Source: an uncultured Sneathia sp.
GTDB lineage: Bacteria > Fusobacteriota > Fusobacteriia > Fusobacteriales > Leptotrichiaceae
Reading direction: 5' to 3'
Assembly: GCA_902494065.1 (NCBI GenBank)
Contig: CABURZ010000010.1
Coordinates: 1 to 26,682 of the forward strand
Length of the DNA stretch: 26,682 bases
Shown here: positions 7,062 to 14,883 of the stretch, one piece after another
Layout of the letters: the number at the start of each line of letters is the position of its first letter
Position numbering within the stretch: the stretch's first letter is position 1
The notes under the pieces: model-generated
What the model was told of the DNA's origin: nothing
Databases searched by the model: none
Seen by the model: the letters and a program-made list of their open reading frames with translations, nothing else
Made by a program: the position numbers and the translations under genes

Positions 7062-8297
7062 ATGAATTTAAAAAATTATAAAATATTTTTACCTTTTTAT
7101 CATATAAAAATTTATCATAATAGAAAATTTTCTAAAAATGATATAATTTTTAAAAACTATATTATTAAAAATATATTAACTAACCAAGAACAAATCATAA
7201 CTATTTCACAAAAAGAATTAACACAAATTCTAAAATTAAATACTTATGAAACAACAGATGAATTCATGGAAAAATTTAAGATTAAACATTTTATATTTCA
7301 TATAGAAACTGAAAATACTTATGATGGCTTTTTCAATATATTAGATGGATTCATAAAATGCAATGGTAATTATAAATTATTAATATCATCTACATTTTTT
7401 GATATTTTCACAAAACAAGAAACCGAACTAAAAGAATATAAATTAGATGATTTACTAAAATTTTCTAGCACTAGCATTTCTAGTCTTTATAGTTTTTTAC
7501 AAAATTTTTTAAAAGATGAAAAAGTCAAAATAACATTACAACAATTAAAATATATTATGGATATAAATGAAAACAAATATGAAAGATTTTTTGATTTTGA
7601 AAAATTAATTTTGAAGCCTAGTATAAAAGAAATTGAAAAATATACTACTCTTAAAGTAACCTATTCAAAATTAAAACAAAATAACCAAAAAAATGAAAAA
7701 GTTATTGGAATATTATTTAGTATAAAAGATATATCAAATGAAATTTTAGATAAAAAATTAAAAAAGATTAGCAAATTAATACAAGCTTATTGCAAAAATT
7801 ATGATATAATCATTAAGTTTATACAAAAAGAATTAGACAAAAAAACATTTAGTTATATTTTAGAAAACACACAATATGCACTTATGCATCCTAAAAATAA
7901 TTTTGAATTATCTCTAATTTCAGCAATAAAATACAATTCATACAAAAATGAATTTTATAAAAAAGTGCAAAGTTATCTAGATAAATATAAAATCATTACA
8001 TATGAAAGCATTTTATTAAAAAACAAAACTGATTTTTCTAATTTATTTATAAAAGAATTAAATAAACACGATATAGAACAATTATCTAAAGTTATTCCAT
8101 TTTTAAAAAATTTATTTGATTTATTTGATAACTCAGTAACACTCCCTTCAAGTATAAAAGAAAATAGATTTTATAATGATATTTTCCTAAGCTTAGATAA
8201 AAAGAATGAATTTATTTTTAAAGAATCAAATATTATTATTTTAGGTGAATATAACGGTTCTTTAAATAGTAATTTTTGTATATTGGTAAAAAAGTAG
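7062..8297 (+). CDS. Rep_3-family (plasmid replication initiator-fold) protein
   Basis: A 411-residue, very lysine- and asparagine-rich protein. Residues about 145-230 fit the winged-helix domain of Rep_3/RepB plasmid initiators: a SLYSFLQNFL helix, ITLQQLKYIMDINENKYERF, then FFDFEKLILKPSIKEIEKYT and a beta hairpin ending GILFSIKD. Residues 1-140 look like the first winged helix in degenerate form (TISQKELTQILKL). The last 170 residues match nothing I recognise. The start is the ATG at 7062 with SD AGAGGGG; an in-frame TTG at 7056 is too close to the SD. It is the only plus-strand protein gene, divergent from gfrA, and no iteron array, parA or plasmid genes accompany it. It is either a relic of an integrated plasmid or a Rep fold reused as a regulator. 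Confidence 0.75.
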   Translation: MNLKNYKIFLPFYHIKIYHNRKFSKNDIIFKNYIIKNILTNQEQIITISQKELTQILKLNTYETTDEFMEKFKIKHFIFHIETENTYDGFFNILDGFIKCNGNYKLLISSTFFDIFTKQETELKEYKLDDLLKFSSTSISSLYSFLQNFLKDEKVKITLQQLKYIMDINENKYERFFDFEKLILKPSIKEIEKYTTLKVTYSKLKQNNQKNEKVIGILFSIKDISNEILDKKLKKISKLIQAYCKNYDIIIKFIQKELDKKTFSYILENTQYALMHPKNNFELSLISAIKYNSYKNEFYKKVQSYLDKYKIITYESILLKNKTDFSNLFIKELNKHDIEQLSKVIPFLKNLFDLFDNSVTLPSSIKENRFYNDIFLSLDKKNEFIFKESNIIILGEYNGSLNSNFCILVKK

Positions 8298-8381
8298 CAA
8301 ATTGGGCAATGGTAATAAATCAATTAGCAATGGATACAAATATACATTCTAAAATATTAAAATATGAGAAATATTAAAAAT

Positions 8382-8425
8382 AGCGAGACTATAATTTTTT
8401 TTATACATTACTTTATAGTCTCACT
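8382..8425. repeat. Inverted repeat downstream of the Rep_3-fold gene
   Basis: GAGACTATAA (8385-8394) and TTATAGTCTC (8413-8422) form a perfect 10-bp stem with an 18-nt T-rich loop; two more pairs form outside a C/A mismatch. It may terminate the plus-strand gene, though no clean T run follows. The rest of 8298-8451 holds only a 22-codon ORF I do not credit. Confidence 0.5.
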
Positions 8426-8451
8426 AAAATAAAATTTATATAAAATTAAAA

Positions 8452-8507
8452 AAATTTACACAATTTACTTGACAAACCCAAATTTACACAATTTACTTGA
8501 CAAACCC
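8452..8507. repeat. Tandem 28-bp repeat, insertion-sequence-end-like
   Basis: Two identical head-to-tail 28-bp copies at 8452-8479 and 8480-8507. Read on the minus strand, each begins GGGTTTGTCAAGTAAATTGT and continues GTAAATTT. From memory this resembles terminal inverted repeats of IS256-family elements (an ATTGTGTAAA core). No transposase is nearby, so it would be a scar. It ends 4 nt from the adhesin stop codon. Confidence 0.5.
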
Positions 8508-8511
8508 TAAT

Positions 8512-9807
8512 TCAGTTAATTTTATTTGAAATTAATAACTTTTCTAGTCTATCAACCTTATCTTTATATTCCTTTAATTCTCTTTCTAAATTTTCAACCT
8601 TTTTATCATTTACTAAATATCTATTTTTGCCTAAAACTACTCCAATTCCAGCTCCTACTGCAATATTTCCTTTATTATTAATTGATCCACTTAGTTTATA
8701 TACAAAGTTACCACTATTATTTTGTCCACTAATTCCTATTGCTAGTGAATGTGATGCTCCATAATATCCATACGCTGCACTTAGATTAAATTTATCATCC
8801 CCACTTACTTGTGGTAGATTTGCTATTGCAATAGCGTTTGATACTCCACTTAAAGCTAAATCTGATTTCTCATTTGCATCATCTATTCTTTTATTCATTT
8901 GTTTTTTTTCTTTTGATGATAAACTTGCCCCTTTTGTTATATCTTTAAAAAATTCATCTTCTGTTGCATTAGGTTTTTTATTTTTATCTTTCCATACTTC
9001 AAAGGCACTCTTTCCATCTTTTCCATTATTTCCCTTTTCTCCTTTAAGTGATGCTATAAAGTCTGATTCACTCTTACCTTCATTACCTTTTTGTTTTAAC
9101 CAACTTTGATATGCTGATTCTCCATCACCTTTAGCTCCTTTTTCTCCTTTAAGAGAAGCTAAGAAATCTTGCACTGATTTATCTTTATTTTTAACATCTG
9201 ATTCTTTCCATATTTCATACGCACTCTTACCTACTTTTGTACTTACTTCTCTATCTACATAGCTTTTCATTTGTTTTAGTTGTGCAACATTAACAGCATC
9301 TGTGTCATTAGTTCCTGCTGCAAGATTTGTTAATTGTCTTGCATAACCAGTTTGCCCAATTGATAGTGCTCCTGCAGTTGATTTCCAAATACTTATTATA
9401 TCTCTATTTGCTTTAACAGCTGGTATAAAATCCTTGTTATTATCAAGCCATTCTTTTTTCTCTTTTTCAATTTTTGCTTTTTCTTCTTTTGTACTTGCAT
9501 TTTCATATTTAGTTATCATTGCATTATATTCATCTTTTTTATTTGCAATTATTTTTTTATTTTTTTCATATTCTTCTTTTTTATCAGTCATTTTCAAAAT
9601 TTCATCAATACTAGTAATTTCTTTTGTAACGCCATATCCAAGCTGACCTTTGTCTTTATCGGCAACAGAATTTTCTCCTAATGCTATACCGCCTTCTACA
9701 TTTGATTTTGAAAAGGATCCTATTGAAACTCCAAAATCTTTATCTGATTTAGAACTAAGACCAAATGCAATTGTTCCCTTATTCAATGCTTTAGCACCAT
9801 TCCCCAT
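8512..9807 (-). pseudogene. Trimeric autotransporter adhesin, C-terminal part after an in-frame stop
   Basis: This is 431 codons in the same frame as the upstream fragment, separated from it by one TAA (9871-9873) and 21 open codons. Order of parts from the ATG at 9807: YadA-head repeats (1-60), a charged coiled coil (about 68-125), the neck TNLAAGTNDTDAVNVAQLKQ (160-179), three 36-residue repeats (193-293), a coiled stalk (297-325), and the four-strand YadA membrane anchor (about 328-394). It ends with an unusual extra coiled coil (395-431). No SD precedes 9807, so independent translation is unlikely. The complete protein (656 codons with the stop) would be an outer-membrane trimeric adhesin. 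It may be a recent pseudogene, a strain-level off state, or a readthrough case. Confidence 0.85.
8929..9231 (-). repeat. Three 36-residue stalk repeats in the adhesin
   Basis: Units at residues 193-228, 229-264 and 265-293 of the C-terminal fragment follow the plan G-x-SAY/F-x-x-W, a variable segment, D-F-x-x-SLKGEKG, then a short collagen-like Gly-X-Y stretch. The third is truncated and diverged. Such units typically vary in number between strains. Confidence 0.75.
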
Positions 9808-9870
9808 AGCCTGAGAACCAATACCACTAGATATAGTATGATCTCCTATTGCAATCGAACTTCTTTTTGT

Positions 9871-10482
9871 TTATTCCGCTTTATGACCTATTGATATTGC
9901 ATATGTTTCTGTTGCTTTTGATTCATCACCTATAGTAACTCCTCTACTAGCTTTTGAATACGCTTTATTTCCTATTGCTACCGTGCTTAGCGACAACGCT
10001 TCTGCATTATGACCTATTGCTACTGTATTTTCATAGGTACTAGTTTGGGCATCAGTACCAATTGCTATAGAATTAGGCCCATTTGATTTAGTATTTATAC
10101 CAATTGCTATGCTGTTTTGCCCTTGGGCAAAAGAATCATCACCTATTGATATATTTTTATCATGATATGCTTGAGCATTTTCCCCAATTTCAATTTTATT
10201 TTTATTTGATTTCAAAAGTGAAAAAATAAAATCTATTTTATTTAATTTACTTTTATATTTTTCAACATTATTAACCTTAACTTTTTCAAATTTTAATTTT
10301 TCACCACTAGTTAATTTATTATATTCATCATATGATACATAAATGTATTCTGAATTTTCAGATGTTTCTTCTTTAACAGAAGCACTTTCTTCCCCATATA
10401 CAAAATTTCCACAAATAAAAAGATCTATTATCAATAAAATACCTCTTTTACTTCTTTTAAAATTCCCTTTAGTATCTTCCAT
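9871..10482 (-). CDS. Trimeric autotransporter adhesin, N-terminal part (truncated)
   Basis: 203 codons ending at an in-frame TAA. A basic N-terminus (KRSKRG) and the hydrophobic run ILLIIDLFICGNFVYG, ending near residue 30, form a signal peptide, slightly odd for the Asp within it. Residues 97-203 are YadA-like head repeats with the recurring SIAIG/TVAIG motif spaced by about 14 residues. The frame stays open after the stop (TKRSSIAIGDHT and onward) and joins the downstream fragment, so this is one gene with a nonsense codon. If CAA was the ancestral codon, a single C-to-T change explains it. The ATG at 10482 has SD AGGAG. As it stands the product would be secreted to the periplasm without an anchor. 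Expression is probably phase-variable (G7 tract at 10509-10515). Confidence 0.85.
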   Translation of the reverse strand: MEDTKGNFKRSKRGILLIIDLFICGNFVYGEESASVKEETSENSEYIYVSYDEYNKLTSGEKLKFEKVKVNNVEKYKSKLNKIDFIFSLLKSNKNKIEIGENAQAYHDKNISIGDDSFAQGQNSIAIGINTKSNGPNSIAIGTDAQTSTYENTVAIGHNAEALSLSTVAIGNKAYSKASRGVTIGDESKATETYAISIGHKAE

Positions 10483-10502
10483 CTAAATCATCTCCTCAAT
10501 AA

Positions 10503-10529
10503 ATTGTACCCCCCCACCACGTTTTTCAA
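10503..10529 (-). promoter_or_regulatory. Adhesin promoter with a G7 tract in its spacer
   Basis: On the minus strand, TTGAAA (10524-10529) and TACAAT (10503-10508) are 15 nt apart, and the last seven spacer bases are all G (C7 at 10509-10515 on the plus strand). Gain of two G would give the 17-nt optimum. The SD starts close to the expected +1. An alternative upstream promoter (TATAAC near 10560) would place the tract in the leader. Confidence 0.6.
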
Positions 10530-10624
10530 GGCATTTTATTTTTTCTTTATTAACCTTTATTTATTATTTAGTTATACTTGTGTATCTATTGATTTTTAAA
10601 CTTCAAACTTTTATTTACCAAATT

Positions 10625-10650
10625 AAAAATGCCACAAATGTGGCATTTTT
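10625..10650 (-). terminator. Terminator after trxA
   Basis: AAAAATGCCAC and GTGGCATTTTT form an 11-bp stem with a 4-nt loop, starting 5 nt past the trxA stop; symmetric A/T ends. Confidence 0.85.
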
Positions 10651-10655
10651 AATTC

Positions 10656-10988
10656 CTATTTTGTTGCTTTTTCAACTTCACTAGCTAATTGTTCTTTTGA
10701 TCTTCCACCAATTAATGTTTCAACTGGTTTACCATCTTTAAATATTACTATAGTTGGTATACTTCTAACTCCGTAAAATGCTGCCAAATCTTGATATTGA
10801 TCAACGTCTACTTTAACTATGCTATAATCCACTTCTTCACTTAATTCATCTAAAACAGGTCCTAGTGCACGACAAGGTCCACACCAAGTAGCAAAGAAAT
10901 CAACTACTGTAACACCATTTTTTGTTACAACTGTTTCTAGCATATTGTCAACGTTATTTTCTCCTCCATAATGTATTACTTTACTCAT
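10656..10988 (-). CDS. trxA: Thioredoxin
   Basis: A 110-residue cytosolic disulfide reductase of standard length. The redox motif is WCGPC (residues 35-39) within VDFFATWCGPCRALGPVLDE, and the cis-proline region is RSIPTIVIFKDGKPV. The SD GGAGGG precedes the ATG by 5 nt. It is 9 nt downstream of nox and shares its promoter, so it probably serves in the same oxygen-defence response. No thioredoxin reductase gene is in the window. Confidence 0.96.
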   Translation of the reverse strand: MSKVIHYGGENNVDNMLETVVTKNGVTVVDFFATWCGPCRALGPVLDELSEEVDYSIVKVDVDQYQDLAAFYGVRSIPTIVIFKDGKPVETLIGGRSKEQLASEVEKATK

Positions 10989-10997
10989 TTTACCCTC

Positions 10998-12326
10998 CTA
11001 TTTAGCAGATAATGCTGCCATTGTTATATAATTATATGGTTGATTAAAGTGTGGCAAGAAGAATATATCTAACAATTTAAATTTATCAATTGTAATTCCT
11101 TCTTGTATTGCAAGTGAGAACACGTGAATTCCCATTGAAATATCATACTTAGATGCTATTTGTGCTCCAACTATTCTTCTGCTTCCTTTTTCATATACTA
11201 TTTTTATCATAACTTTTTCATTTTTACTTTCCATAAATCCTGGTTTTTGTAAGTCTGAAAAACTTGTTGATAAAACATCCATACCTAAAGCTTTTGCTTT
11301 TTCTTCTGATAATCCAGTAGAAACCATGTTAAATCCATAAATAGATATACCGTTTGAGCCTTGAACACCTATTGATTCTAATTTTGTTCCACACGCATTA
11401 TGAGCCGCTATTATTCCTGATCTAACTGCATTAGTTGCAAGTGCTATATAGTTTATACCTCTTACTGCATTATCATATATAGTCGCACAATCTCCTATAG
11501 CATACACATCTTTTACACTTGTTTGTTGTGTTCTATCAACCTTGTATGCATTCTTGAATAATTCTAATTTATCTTTCAATAAATCTGTATTAGGTCTAAA
11601 TCCAACACACATTATTACCATATCAGTAGCTATTTCACCCTTATCAGTTAAAACTGATTCTACTTTATTAGTTCCCTTTATTTCTAATAATTTTTCACCA
11701 TAGTGTGTTTTAATTCCATTTTCAACTAATACCTTATTCATTTCACATCTAAATTCTTTATCATAATATGTAGATAGACACATATCACATGCATCAAGTA
11801 ATGCTACTTCTTTACCTAGTCTCTTAAATGCTTCTGCTAATTCTACTCCTATGTATCCTGCACCAACAACAGTTACGTGATTAATACTTTCATGATTTAA
11901 TTTATCAATAACTTCTTTTGCATTTTGGAATAATTTAACAAATTGAACATTTTCTAATTCTCTACCTTTAATTGGTAAATCAATAGGTAATGATCCTGTT
12001 GATAATATTAATTTGTCATAGCTTTGTTCATAAGTTTTGCCATCTTTCCCTTTAGCATATACCATTTTTTTATCAAAGTCAATATTAGTAACTTCTGTTT
12101 CCATATATACTTTTGCACCTTTTGATTCAAAAACATCTTTTGAACAATAAAACAATCCGTCTGATCCTTTAATTTGTTTACCAATCCATAATGCCATACC
12201 ACAACCAAGAAAACTTAAATTATTATTTTTTTCAAAAATTACAACTTCATTCCCCTTGTAATTATCTAAAATTGTATTTATTGCAGCTGTTCCTGCATGG
12301 TTTGCACCTATTACTACAATTTTCAT
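10998..12326 (-). CDS. nox: Water-forming NADH oxidase (Nox; CoA-disulfide-reductase family)
   Basis: FAD-dependent pyridine nucleotide-disulfide oxidoreductase, 442 residues from the chosen ATG. It has an N-terminal FAD-binding Rossmann motif (VVIGANHAGTAA), the redox-active Cys42 in NLSFLGCGMALWIGKQI (a hallmark of Nox), an NADH-binding motif VVGAGYIGVELAEAF near residue 160, and YAIGDCATIYDNAV near 275. It reduces oxygen to water with NADH, removing oxygen and regenerating NAD+. The frame is open four codons upstream, but the SD GGAGG sits there, so the start at 12326 is preferred. First gene of the nox-trxA operon. Confidence 0.92.
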   Translation of the reverse strand: MKIVVIGANHAGTAAINTILDNYKGNEVVIFEKNNNLSFLGCGMALWIGKQIKGSDGLFYCSKDVFESKGAKVYMETEVTNIDFDKKMVYAKGKDGKTYEQSYDKLILSTGSLPIDLPIKGRELENVQFVKLFQNAKEVIDKLNHESINHVTVVGAGYIGVELAEAFKRLGKEVALLDACDMCLSTYYDKEFRCEMNKVLVENGIKTHYGEKLLEIKGTNKVESVLTDKGEIATDMVIMCVGFRPNTDLLKDKLELFKNAYKVDRTQQTSVKDVYAIGDCATIYDNAVRGINYIALATNAVRSGIIAAHNACGTKLESIGVQGSNGISIYGFNMVSTGLSEEKAKALGMDVLSTSFSDLQKPGFMESKNEKVMIKIVYEKGSRRIVGAQIASKYDISMGIHVFSLAIQEGITIDKFKLLDIFFLPHFNQPYNYITMAALSAK

Positions 12327-12344
12327 TTCTACCTCCATTATTGT

Positions 12345-12358
12345 TAAAGTTTACTTTA
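12345..12358. promoter_or_regulatory. Operator-like palindrome in the nox leader
   Basis: TAAAGT-TT-ACTTTA is a perfect 6-bp inverted repeat lying at about +1 to +15 relative to the nox promoter. It does not match Rex or PerR consensus as I know them; the regulator is unknown. Confidence 0.45.
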
Positions 12359-12365
12359 CATGTTT

Positions 12366-12393
12366 ATTATATCACATTAAATTTTTTTTGCAA
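12366..12393 (-). promoter_or_regulatory. Promoter of nox-trxA
   Basis: TTGCAA (12388-12393), 16-nt spacer, and perfect TATAAT (12366-12371) with an extended -10 TG on the minus strand. Confidence 0.75.
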
Positions 12394-12411
12394 GAAATTT
12401 GCTAACATTGT

Positions 12412-12436
12412 AAAAAAAAAGGCTAGTTTCCTAGCC
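12412..12436 (-). terminator. Terminator of the thi operon
   Basis: On the minus strand GGCTAG-GAAA-CTAGCC is followed by nine T. The GAAA tetraloop and clean U tract make it a textbook intrinsic terminator, beginning right at the thiZ stop. Confidence 0.92.
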
Positions 12437-13147
12437 TTATTTTATTACATCAAATATCTCTTTTTTTATCTTACTCATAGCTTCTTCATTTTTTTCTATA
12501 TTAAACTTTTTTACAAATCTTCCAGGCTTTCCTAAAAGAACATATACTGTATCTGCTAATTTAATAGCTTCATCAATATCATGCGTAATCAAAAGACAAG
12601 TTAAATTTAAATCTTTTTTTAAATTTAAAAACCAATCATACATTCTATTTTTTGTAATATAGTCTAATGCTGAAAAAGGTTCATCTAGCAACACAACTTT
12701 ATCACTAAACATATATGTACGAAATAATGCTACTCTTTGTCTTTGACCACCTGATAATTCACGTGGATATCTTTTAAGTAAACCCTCTAGTCCAAACTTT
12801 TCTACATTTTTCTCTATTTTATTTCTTATTTTCTCTTTGTCTACACCTTGAATTATTAGGGGTAATGCAATGTTATCATAGACAGTATAAAAATCAAGTA
12901 ATAAATCTTTTTGTAGCATATAGCTTAATTTAGCAGTTTTTCCTGTGATATTTTCATTATCAAAATATACATTTCCACTTGTGGGTACTAAAATTCCTGC
13001 CAAAATATTAAACAATGTTGATTTACCTACTCCACTAGGTCCTATTACCCCTACTGTTTCATTTTCACTAACCTCAAAAGATATATTGTCTAATATTTTT
13101 TCATTTCCAAAACTATGACTAATATCTTTAATGTTTAAGATATTCAT
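12437..13147 (-). CDS. thiZ: ABC transporter ATP-binding protein, thiamin pyrimidine precursor uptake
   Basis: ATPase subunit (236 aa) of the ThiXYZ importer. It has Walker A GPSGVGKST (36-44), Q-loop SYMLQKDLLLDFYTVYDNI, signature LSGGQRQRVALFR, Walker B VVLLDEPFSAL, and the H-loop in LLITHDIDEA. These features are shared with SsuB/TauB-type ATPases. The frame opens six codons earlier, but the SD AGGA fits the ATG at 13147; it overlaps the end of thiY by 20 nt. Placement under a TPP riboswitch with thiX and thiY gives the substrate assignment. Confidence 0.88.
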   Translation of the reverse strand: MNILNIKDISHSFGNEKILDNISFEVSENETVGVIGPSGVGKSTLFNILAGILVPTSGNVYFDNENITGKTAKLSYMLQKDLLLDFYTVYDNIALPLIIQGVDKEKIRNKIEKNVEKFGLEGLLKRYPRELSGGQRQRVALFRTYMFSDKVVLLDEPFSALDYITKNRMYDWFLNLKKDLNLTCLLITHDIDEAIKLADTVYVLLGKPGRFVKKFNIEKNEEAMSKIKKEIFDVIK

Positions 13148-14102
13148 TTGTAAATCCTGCTCCACTTTCTAATTTTTTATCTATTAATTTTTTGTCATAT
13201 AACCAATTATAGAATCTATCCCATCTATTTTTATCAATTACTCCCCATTTTCCATCTTTTGTTAAATAGAAATTAGCTATACTCTTTTGGCTTTCACGAA
13301 TAAGTTCTGGATTACCTTCAGGTGCATTTTTAATTAAAATATCAGCTGCTTTATCAGGATTTTCTACAGCATATCTATAACCTTTTTCTAAAGCAATTAA
13401 TACTTTTTTAGCTATTTCTGGTTTTTGTTTTAAAAATTCATTATTAGCTATTAATACTGGTGTATAATAATCAAATTTAGGTTCGTAATCTGCTAGATAG
13501 AAGAAATTAACATCTACTCCTTTTAATCTTGCATTAATCAAATCCCAATTACTGTATACTATAATATAGTCATATTGATTTGCTTTTAGTCCTGCTGTCG
13601 CATCTGTACTTTCTCCTGGAACCATTTTTAAGTCATTACCAACTATTTCTCTTACTGTTGCATCATCAATAGGATCTTCCCATGTAGAATATCTTTTTCC
13701 ACTTAAATCCTTAGGACTATTAGCTCCAAGTGATTTCAAACTCATAAGTCCTGCTGTATTTTTTTGTAATATAGCTGCTATTGCAGTAATAGGTGTATTT
13801 TTCAACAATCTTTTTACCATATTTGGTTGAAAATATATTCCAAGTTCTGCTCTACCTGCTCCAACTATACTAGCTGAACTATCTTCTGCTGGTTGCACTA
13901 TATCTAAATCTATACCTTGTTCCTTAAAATATCCTAAATCTTTTGCAACAAATATACCAGTATGATTTGTATTTGGTACCCAATCTAAAACAAGAGTTAC
14001 CTTTTCTAATTTTGCACTTTCTGCTTGCTTTTTAGGTCCGCAACTAATTAAAGTAAATAGTAAAACTACAACTTCAAATAAAACCATTAATTTCTTTTTC
14101 AT
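13128..14102 (-). CDS. thiY: Thiamin pyrimidine precursor-binding lipoprotein
   Basis: Substrate-binding subunit, 324 aa. A lipoprotein signal peptide ends in LFTLISC with lipobox Cys21. The mature protein begins with the NMT1/THI5-like fold motif LVLDWVPNTNHTGIFVAKDL and contains EQGIDLDIVQPAEDSS. ThiY proteins of this type bind N-formyl-4-amino-5-aminomethyl-2-methylpyrimidine (a thiamin breakdown product) or the related HMP moiety. It lies between thiX (11 nt upstream) and thiZ (overlapping). In a Gram-negative cell it would be anchored in the periplasm on the inner membrane. The regulation by TPP supports the assignment. Confidence 0.9.
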   Translation of the reverse strand: MKKKLMVLFEVVVLLFTLISCGPKKQAESAKLEKVTLVLDWVPNTNHTGIFVAKDLGYFKEQGIDLDIVQPAEDSSASIVGAGRAELGIYFQPNMVKRLLKNTPITAIAAILQKNTAGLMSLKSLGANSPKDLSGKRYSTWEDPIDDATVREIVGNDLKMVPGESTDATAGLKANQYDYIIVYSNWDLINARLKGVDVNFFYLADYEPKFDYYTPVLIANNEFLKQKPEIAKKVLIALEKGYRYAVENPDKAADILIKNAPEGNPELIRESQKSIANFYLTKDGKWGVIDKNRWDRFYNWLYDKKLIDKKLESGAGFTNEYLKH

Positions 14103-14113
14103 TTTTCCTCCTA

Positions 14114-14842
14114 CTAATTTTTTACAATTTTCTTTTCTAATACATCAATTAATGACATAAGTACTAGACTTAGAAAAGTTATGAAAAATATTACTGCAAA
14201 CATCTTATCTAAGGCAAAAGCTTTTTTAACTCTTGTCATATATACTCCAAGTCCATAATATCCACCTAGCCATTCCGCAACAACTGCTGATATCAATGAA
14301 TATGACATTGATACCTTAAGTCCTGAGAAAAAATAGCTAAAGCTTGTTGGTATTTTTAAATAACGGTACATTTGATATGTATTAGCTCCCATTGATTTCA
14401 ATAAATTTATCTTATCAATATCTACTGACTTATATCCATTTAATAACGATATAGTTATGGGAAAGAAAGTAGATAAAACAACTAATACAATTTTAGGTTT
14501 CATGTAATAACCTAACCATATTATTAAAAGTGGTGCAATTGCTATCGTCGGTATAGTTTGAGTTAAAATTATCACTGGATAAACCATATCATATATGGGT
14601 GTATATAGATCCATAAGTAGTGATAATACAAAACTAAGCAATATCCCTATAGCAACACCTATAAATGCAACTGTTAAAGTAAAATACGTATGTTGCATTA
14701 GTAAATTAAAATCTAGATAAAAAGCTTTTATAACTTGATATGGTGATGGTAGCAAAAATTCAGATATTAAATGAAATCTACACATAATTTCCCATATAAT
14801 TATTAAAATTATTACTAGACTATAATTTTTAATCTTCTTCAT
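14114..14842 (-). CDS. thiX: ABC transporter permease, thiamin pyrimidine precursor uptake
   Basis: Inner-membrane permease of 242 aa, BPD_transp_1 type, with about six helices. The family features are the N-terminal PSPYQVIKAFYLDF block and the EAA-like loop near residues 143-165 (KSVDIDKINLLKSMGANTYQ). The ATG at 14842 is preferred over an open frame further upstream because its SD GGGGAG is 8 nt away and lies in the 3' arm of the riboswitch terminator. An upstream start would place coding sequence within the aptamer's expression platform. First gene of thiXYZ. Confidence 0.88.
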   Translation of the reverse strand: MKKIKNYSLVIILIIIWEIMCRFHLISEFLLPSPYQVIKAFYLDFNLLMQHTYFTLTVAFIGVAIGILLSFVLSLLMDLYTPIYDMVYPVIILTQTIPTIAIAPLLIIWLGYYMKPKIVLVVLSTFFPITISLLNGYKSVDIDKINLLKSMGANTYQMYRYLKIPTSFSYFFSGLKVSMSYSLISAVVAEWLGGYYGLGVYMTRVKKAFALDKMFAVIFFITFLSLVLMSLIDVLEKKIVKN

Positions 14843-14865
14843 AAAAAAAACTCCCCTACGAGAGT
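14843..14865 (-). terminator. Riboswitch-controlled terminator that masks the thiX SD
   Basis: ACTCTC pairs with GGGAGT around a GTAG loop, followed by eight T, with the thiX ATG immediately after. The GGGGAG in the 3' arm is the thiX SD. The ACTCTC arm can instead pair with the GGGAGT at the 3' end of the aptamer (about 14887-14893), giving the antiterminator. Confidence 0.75.
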
Positions 14866-14883
14866 CAAATGCACTAAAAAATA

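Noticed and set aside
8309..8377. 22-codon plus-strand ORF after the Rep_3-fold gene (starts MVINQLAMD)
   Set aside because: No ribosome binding site, too short, and no recognisable similarity; it could be a relic but cannot be supported.
9434..9646. Plus-strand ORF rich in Ser/Phe opposite the adhesin
   Set aside because: It is the antisense shadow of the charged coiled-coil region of the adhesin, with no SD.
9807..9807. Independent translation start of the adhesin C-terminal part
   Set aside because: No SD precedes this ATG, and the frame continues upstream to the in-frame TAA, so the ATG is an ordinary internal methionine.
12191..12535. Plus-strand ORF of 114 codons across the nox/thiZ junction
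   Set aside because: It spans the nox promoter, a terminator and two gene ends on the other strand; composition is that of an antisense shadow.
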